Part shown: positions 59,407 through 64,000 of the stretch, piece by piece | Numbering within the stretch: the stretch's first letter is position 1 | Layout: every line of letters starts with the position of its first letter | DNA from: Deltaproteobacteria bacterium | GTDB lineage: Bacteria; Desulfobacterota; Desulfobacteria; Desulfobacterales; ETH-SRB1 | DNA: 64,000 nt | Assembly: GCA_030272815.1 (NCBI GenBank) | Contig: JAJSZT010000011.1 | Coordinates: 1-64,000, forward strand | Direction: 5' to 3' | Notes under the pieces: generated by a model | What the model was told of the DNA's origin: nothing | Databases searched by the model: none | The model's input: only the letters and a program-made list of their open reading frames with translations | Made by a program: the position numbers and the translations under genes

Positions 59407-61960
59407 AAAACTCCTCCACATACCAGTCTATCTGGCCGTCATCAGACAGTACCATGTCCAGAAGGCGGACAGATCCGAGCAACCTGCCTATCATGTCCAG
59501 TTTTTCCTCAATAAGAGCCTGATCAAACTTTTTTAATTCGCCCCTGACCATATCGCCTTTTTGCTCTACCTTGAACAACAGCTTTTTGAGAATTAATGTG
59601 ATGAGAGTTGCCCTTCTGGACCTCCTGCCTATGTCGGCAGCTCCTCCTTTGAAATAAAAGGTTATGTAGTTATCATTTACGACAGGGCCGCAATATGTAT
59701 CAACGGTTGCGAAGTGATATCCCAGACGCGAGTTAAGATTTAAGTATTCGCCTGAAATGACGGCGTAATTTGGCCCTCCCATGCGGCCTTCTTTTAATGG
59801 GTCCCGAAATACCGATTCTGCAACAATAGAAGCAAACCCGCCCCAGTTTATTCCTATATCGCCGGACCACTCTATGTCTTTGTGAGTCATTCCATTTAGC
59901 AATGCTTTGAAAGGTACGGAAATTACATCTTCTTTTTGCGCTTCGCGCGCTTCAGGACGAATCGAGAGCCCGCCTCCCAGGTCAACGACGTAAATGCTTA
60001 GAGGTAAAGAGCTATAAAGGCGGATAGCGATATTTTCTTTAGATTTAATATCATCACTGATCCAGAACATTTTACGCATTGACATCTCATGTGCAAAACG
60101 GATTATATCGTGGATTGTCCGGCAGGAATCCGGATTAAAATTATCCTGTTTGGGATCTAAAAGATTCAATGGCGCAATCTTCTTCAGGGCTGCCTGGGCC
60201 GCCTTGTATGTTGGGCTTCCCTTCATTGGATTGACAGCCTTTTTTTCCTTTAAAAGTTTTTCTGCCCTTCCTTTATAAACAACTCTGCTGGTGGCATCGA
60301 CTGTAATCTCGTCGCTATGTTCAATTACAGAGGTGGCATTATGTGTTCCTACAAGTGTGGGTATTTGAAATTCTCTGGCCACAGAAGCCATGTGTCCTGT
60401 AACACTTCCCACATCGGTAATAATTGCCCTGGCGCGTCCCATTACCGGAACATAGCGGGGTGATGTTTGATGGGCTATCAAAATGGCGCCTTCGGGTATA
60501 TCATAAAGATTGTGATCTGATTTCAAAACATAGGCAAGACCTGAGGCTGTCCCCTCTGAAGCTGAAGCGCCGCCTTTAATCAGGACAGGGTGATCAGTAA
60601 GCTCTTTTTCAGAGACATCCGGAGATGTTGTCTGCGTTTCTACGGAAATAAACTTTAATGACTTCTTCAAAGGCCGCGCCTGTAATATGTAGAGCCTGTT
60701 TTGCTTGTCTATGGCCCACTCGATGTCCAGAGCAACGCCATAGTGACTTTCCAGTTTTAAACCATAGTCAACCAGAGTCTTTATCTGTTCAGGCTCAAGA
60801 CACGCTTTGTCCTTCAAGTCATCGGCTACAGCTTCATCCTTTGTTCCTCCTTCTGCATCGGTTTTGCAAATGGTTCCTTTGGTGGCGATTTTTGATTTTT
60901 CAATCTGCCTGTTCTGTTTATTAAACTGGTAAAAGTCGGTGTCAGTTGAACCATCCACTGCGCTGACCCCTAATCCCCATACGGCACTGATCATAATTAC
61001 TGCATTGCGGCTGTCATTCGGGTCAACAGTGTACATAACCCCGCTGACTTGAGCGTCTACCATTATTATACAGGCCACGCTCATGATTACATCCTGATCC
61101 AGATATCCCCTGCTGCGGCGGTAGAAAAGAGCCCTTGAGTTAAAGGTGCTTGACACAACTTCTTTGTATGCATGTATGAGATTTTTTTCGGTTACGTTTA
61201 AAACTGTGGAGTGCTGGCCGGCAAAACTGGCCTCAGAATCTTCACTGGTTGCGCTGCTTCTGACCGCGAGTCTTATATCTGATCCTGATTTATGCTTAAG
61301 TTCAATGGCTGCATTGCGCAATTCTCTTTTTAGATCATCCGGCAGTTCAGCATTCAATATAAGAGACTGAATTTCCGGGCTGATTTTCAGAAGTGTCCCG
61401 GTATCATTGACATCGAGACCTCTCAATTTGTTGTCTATCAATTTTGAAAGATCGTTATGATCAAGAAAGTGCTGGCAAGCATAAGCTGTCACCGCAAAAC
61501 CCTGCGGCACGGGAAGGCTGACCCTGTTATATACTTCACCTAAATTGGCTGCCTTGCCGCCGACTTCAGCCATGTTGTCCCTGCTTAGCATCTCGAGTGG
61601 AAGAACCAGGTTTGTTTTATCGATTTTTTTCTTTTGTTCTAAATCTTTAAGGATGGCGGCGCCTATTTTTTCAGCAGCATTAAAGAGTTGTGGATATTCT
61701 CCCCCTGAGAGTGCGTTCAGATCTTCAACAATACTGTAAACTTCGCCTATCAATATTTCAGACCGGACAAGCACATAGGCCAGGGTAAAAGGCTTGTCCC
61801 TGTAAAAGACATGCTCAAGATCGGTGATTATTTCAAGAGCCCGATTGTTTGAAATCAGTAGTCTTCTAAAACATTCATACTTTCGTTTAAATATGCTTTT
61901 ATCGGGCGAAATGCGGTCACCGATCTTGCTCTTTCTGAACAGATCAAAAACTTCAAACAT
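59372..61960 (-). CDS. PEP-synthase-like protein lacking the C-terminal barrel
   Basis: 862 aa. The N-terminal extra domain (about 1-115) is helical. An ATP-grasp PEP/pyruvate-binding domain (about 128-435) has VGGKAANLGEVYNRVSLPVP, IRLAVRSSATSEDSEASFAG and LDIEWAIDKQNRLYILQARP. The swivelling phospho-His domain (about 460-555) contains TDVGSVTGHMASVAREFQIP with His523. In PEP synthase and PPDK a TIM barrel with an active-site Cys follows. Here the last ~300 residues (FAHEMSMRKMFWISDDIKSK, DIEWSGDIGINWGGFASIVA, SRLGYHFATVDTYCGPVVND) are different. It may therefore phosphorylate a different acceptor, as rifampin phosphotransferases do. Confidence 0.85.
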   Translation of the reverse strand: MFEVFDLFRKSKIGDRISPDKSIFKRKYECFRRLLISNNRALEIITDLEHVFYRDKPFTLAYVLVRSEILIGEVYSIVEDLNALSGGEYPQLFNAAEKIGAAILKDLEQKKKIDKTNLVLPLEMLSRDNMAEVGGKAANLGEVYNRVSLPVPQGFAVTAYACQHFLDHNDLSKLIDNKLRGLDVNDTGTLLKISPEIQSLILNAELPDDLKRELRNAAIELKHKSGSDIRLAVRSSATSEDSEASFAGQHSTVLNVTEKNLIHAYKEVVSSTFNSRALFYRRSRGYLDQDVIMSVACIIMVDAQVSGVMYTVDPNDSRNAVIMISAVWGLGVSAVDGSTDTDFYQFNKQNRQIEKSKIATKGTICKTDAEGGTKDEAVADDLKDKACLEPEQIKTLVDYGLKLESHYGVALDIEWAIDKQNRLYILQARPLKKSLKFISVETQTTSPDVSEKELTDHPVLIKGGASASEGTASGLAYVLKSDHNLYDIPEGAILIAHQTSPRYVPVMGRARAIITDVGSVTGHMASVAREFQIPTLVGTHNATSVIEHSDEITVDATSRVVYKGRAEKLLKEKKAVNPMKGSPTYKAAQAALKKIAPLNLLDPKQDNFNPDSCRTIHDIIRFAHEMSMRKMFWISDDIKSKENIAIRLYSSLPLSIYVVDLGGGLSIRPEAREAQKEDVISVPFKALLNGMTHKDIEWSGDIGINWGGFASIVAESVFRDPLKEGRMGGPNYAVISGEYLNLNSRLGYHFATVDTYCGPVVNDNYITFYFKGGAADIGRRSRRATLITLILKKLLFKVEQKGDMVRGELKKFDQALIEEKLDMIGRLLGSVRLLDMVLSDDGQIDWYVEEFFKGNYTFAANR

Positions 61961-61978
61961 AAAAAATCCTTCAACAAA

Positions 61979-62017
61979 AAAGGCACTCCACGCTAATTTG
62001 ATGGAGTGCCCTTTTTT
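61979..62017. terminator. Terminator between csp and the PEP-synthase-like gene
   Basis: GGCACTCCA and TGGAGTGCC pair around CGCTAATTTGA, with an A run on one side and a T run on the other, so it can work in both directions. It most likely ends the cold-shock gene transcript (minus strand). Confidence 0.85.
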
Positions 62018-62033
62018 GTTATAAAATATTCAG

Positions 62034-62234
62034 CTAAACTACTCTTACATTTACGGCGGCAGGACCCTTTTGCCCTTGCTCGATGTCAAATGTAACTCGA
62101 TCACCTTCATTAAGGGATTTAAAACCAGATGCGTTGATTGCTGAATGATGAACAAATACATCCGGACCATCTTCCTGTTCAATGAATCCAAAACCTTTTT
62201 GGTTACTGAACCATTTCACAATTCCATTAGCCAT
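62034..62234 (-). CDS. Cold-shock protein
   Basis: 66 aa, a single cold-shock domain with both RNA-binding motifs: [20 protein letters not shown] and [20 protein letters not shown]. Normal length. AAAGGAGATTTTCACT precedes the ATG. Acts as an RNA chaperone. Confidence 0.97.
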   Translation of the reverse strand: MANGIVKWFSNQKGFGFIEQEDGPDVFVHHSAINASGFKSLNEGDRVTFDIEQGQKGPAAVNVRVV

Positions 62235-62388
62235 AGTGAAAATCTCCTTTCAAAAAATCTAATGGTTCCAAACTTCAGGTTATTGCCACTTTGACAAATA
62301 GATCTTTCCCTAAGAACGAAACCAGTACGCCATCAAAGACGCGCTTTAAAAAAATAAATCAAGATTGTTAAGTTTTCCCCAAAAGAAT

Positions 62389-62592
62389 TTATTTTACTAT
62401 TCTAACATTGGCTGCCTGTAATCCGTGACGTGTTTCCTTTATTTCAAATGTTACTCTATCGGATTTTTGCAACGCAAAAAAGCCATGGTCTTTGATACTC
62501 TTGCTGTGCATAAAAATATCCCCATCGTTTTCGGTTTCAATAAAACCATAGCCTTTTTTCTCACTATACCATTTAACCGTTCCTTCTTTCAT
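62389..62592 (-). CDS. Second cold-shock-domain protein
   Basis: 67 aa. KWYSEKKGYGFIETENDGDI and MHSKSIKDHGFFALQKSDRV are the two RNA-binding motifs; the second has Met in place of the usual Val/Phe-His start, and it is more diverged than the first. Upstream in-frame TTG at 62598 is an alternative start. Same strand as the other csp gene, 154 bases apart. The stretch 62610-62890 shows no gene. Confidence 0.93.
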   Translation of the reverse strand: MKEGTVKWYSEKKGYGFIETENDGDIFMHSKSIKDHGFFALQKSDRVTFEIKETRHGLQAANVRIVK

Positions 62593-62899
62593 ATACAATC
62601 TACCCCTTAAAACATCTTTTAAAATATAATATCATTATAAAGAAAATCCTATCTCCAAATCAGATTTATTCATCTCCAACCTGTAATATTTTATTAATAC
62701 AGAAAGTTACAAACTCGTAACGGTTTAGCTTATTAAAAATATATCTGCGGTCGGTTTATTTCATCAAGCTATTACATAAAAATGAGTTTGTAAATTTTTA
62801 TAATATCATAACTTCTAATAATATCAAACGATCTCTAAATAAATATGAGGGACAATAAGGCATATGCGGCAACTTAAAGCAACCGTGAATCGTGAACCG

Positions 62900-64000
62900 T
62901 TACGTCAGGTGTTTACTTCTGTCCAGACTCCTGTATTGAATCGCCTCGGAAATGTGGTCAATCTTTATATGGTTTTCGGCTTCAAGATCTGCAATAGTTC
63001 TGGCAATTTTAAGTATGCGGTTGTATGCTCGGGCGGAAAGGCCAAGTTTATCTATGGCTGATTCCAGAAGGCTGCAAGATGCATCATCGATTTTACAATA
63101 TTTTTTTATATGGCGAGAGTTCATCTGAGCGTTGCAGTATATTTTTGATCTTGCAAATCTTTGAGACTGAAGTTCGCGTGCCGCTGAAACCCGGTTTCTG
63201 ATATTTTCAGATGACTCTGAATTGAATTTTTCCATAAGATCCCTGTATGGTACGGCAGGAACTTCCACATGAATATCTATCCTGTCCATAAGAGGTCCTG
63301 AGATCTTTGATCTATACCTGTGGATCTGCTGATACGAACACCTGCATTCATGCTTGGGATCAGAAAAATAGCCGCATGGGCATGGGTTCATTGCAGCAAC
63401 CAGCATAAAACTTGAAGGATAGGTAATTGTTGAAGAAGCGCGTGAAATAGTTACTGTTTGATCTTCTAAGGGCTGTCGAAGAACTTCTAATACATGCTTT
63501 TTAAATTCCGAGAGTTCATCCAGAAAAAGTACTCCATTGTGCGCCAGACTGACCTCTCCTGGCCTTGGAACCTGACCGCCGCCTATTAAACCTGCATCTG
63601 ATACTGTATGATGAGGGGACCTGAAAGGCCTTTTTGTAATAAGTGCCTGGCCTTTTGCAAGCATTCCAACTACAGAAAATATTTTTGTGGTTTCAATGGA
63701 TTCGTCAAATGTTATTGGAGGTAGTATGCTGGCAAGGCGTTTTGCCAGCATAGTCTTGCCTGCTCCTGGAGGCCCGATCATGATAAGATTGTGGCCGCCT
63801 GCTGCCGCAACTTCCAATGCCCTTTTTACATGCTCCTGGCCCTTTACCTCGGAAAAATCCACATCAAATTTGTCATTTCTGTCAAATATAGCAGAAATAT
63901 CTGTTACTTCGGCTGGAATTTGAGAGAATCCGCGGAAAAAATTTACTACCTGAGATAGGGTTTTTACAGGATAAACTGAAATTCCTTTTACTACAGATGC
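62900..64000 (-). CDS. comM: ComM/YifB-family AAA ATPase (partial)
   Basis: C-terminal two thirds of a Mg-chelatase-like ATPase; the N-terminus lies beyond the window edge. Walker [21 protein letters not shown], Walker [21 protein letters not shown], and [20 protein letters not shown] with paired cysteines, then [15 protein letters not shown]. The C-terminus ([20 protein letters not shown]) is typical. ComM is a helicase promoting branch migration in natural transformation. Frame continues past 63862 ([14 protein letters not shown] preceded by in-frame codons) to the window end. Confidence 0.94.
   Translation of the reverse strand, partial: ASVVKGISVYPVKTLSQVVNFFRGFSQIPAEVTDISAIFDRNDKFDVDFSEVKGQEHVKRALEVAAAGGHNLIMIGPPGAGKTMLAKRLASILPPITFDESIETTKIFSVVGMLAKGQALITKRPFRSPHHTVSDAGLIGGGQVPRPGEVSLAHNGVLFLDELSEFKKHVLEVLRQPLEDQTVTISRASSTITYPSSFMLVAAMNPCPCGYFSDPKHECRCSYQQIHRYRSKISGPLMDRIDIHVEVPAVPYRDLMEKFNSESSENIRNRVSAARELQSQRFARSKIYCNAQMNSRHIKKYCKIDDASCSLLESAIDKLGLSARAYNRILKIARTIADLEAENHIKIDHISEAIQYRSLDRSKHLT

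Overview
The window looks like a chromosomal segment of an anaerobic, moderately AT-rich bacterium, most likely a deltaproteobacterial sulfate reducer or relative (Desulfobacterota). This is an inference from family resemblance and gene mix: a Thi4-type thiazole synthase carrying the His residue of sulfide-using enzymes, citramalate synthase beside leuA, FolE2, a split RdgC, and many palindromic repeats. No species can be named from the sequence alone.

Layout. 1-0.9 kb: a decayed IS1634-type transposase and a palindromic repeat. 0.9-9.6 kb (minus strand): a branched-chain amino acid operon read ilvD-ilvB-ilvN-ilvC-cimA-leuA, preceded by an Ile/Leu/Val-rich leader peptide and a textbook attenuator. 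10.2-13.9 kb (minus): a thiamine operon, thiD-thiN fusion, thi4 and thiC, under a TPP riboswitch. 14.2-15.3 kb: a repeat with a second repeat inside it, tRNA-Gln and a small ACT-like gene. 15-24 kb: an accessory block bounded by a duplicated ACT-gene/folE2 junction. It holds a PAS-LuxR regulator behind a sigma-54-like promoter, two secreted proteins related to animal CLCA proteins (one with HEWGH and von Willebrand A domains), and decayed toxin-antitoxin genes. 24-29 kb (minus): a cluster of folE2, GT2, a PP-loop ATPase, a RibD-C reductase, GT4 and a small gene. I think this is an undescribed pterin- or deazapurine-related pathway. 29.7-32.2 kb: a TPR lipoprotein and an FAD oxidoreductase. 32.7-45 kb (minus): a defence island with a type I restriction system carrying an embedded zeta-like kinase, a small partner and radC, then a zinc-ribbon protein, an AAA ATPase fused to a DUF4435/TOPRIM-like domain (resembling a fused PARIS AriA-AriB), a trypsin-like protease and a DUF1016 nuclease. 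45.5-51.4 kb: a CBS/DUF47/PiT phosphate operon, ssb, an MBL hydrolase, hemL and tRNA-Lys. 51.8-55.4 kb: a methyltransferase and an unusual four-gene operon (DUF1186, a 108-aa protein, CcbP-like, zinc-ribbon protein). 55.6-64 kb: an interrupted gene, the split rdgC pair, a broken AAA gene, a PEP-synthase-like protein without the usual C-terminal barrel, two cold-shock proteins and part of comM.

The most distinctive feature is the repeat content. One ~106-bp element with TATAGACTTTCAGATAA ends occurs five times, always with its right end just upstream of a gene in the same orientation, and that end resembles a promoter. A second ~161-bp element has apparent 3-bp target duplications. Repeats are repeatedly nested inside other repeats. 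They supply stop codons (TPR lipoprotein, thiC, hemL) and have destroyed a vapC gene. All domain names come from reading the translations by eye; no database search was run.
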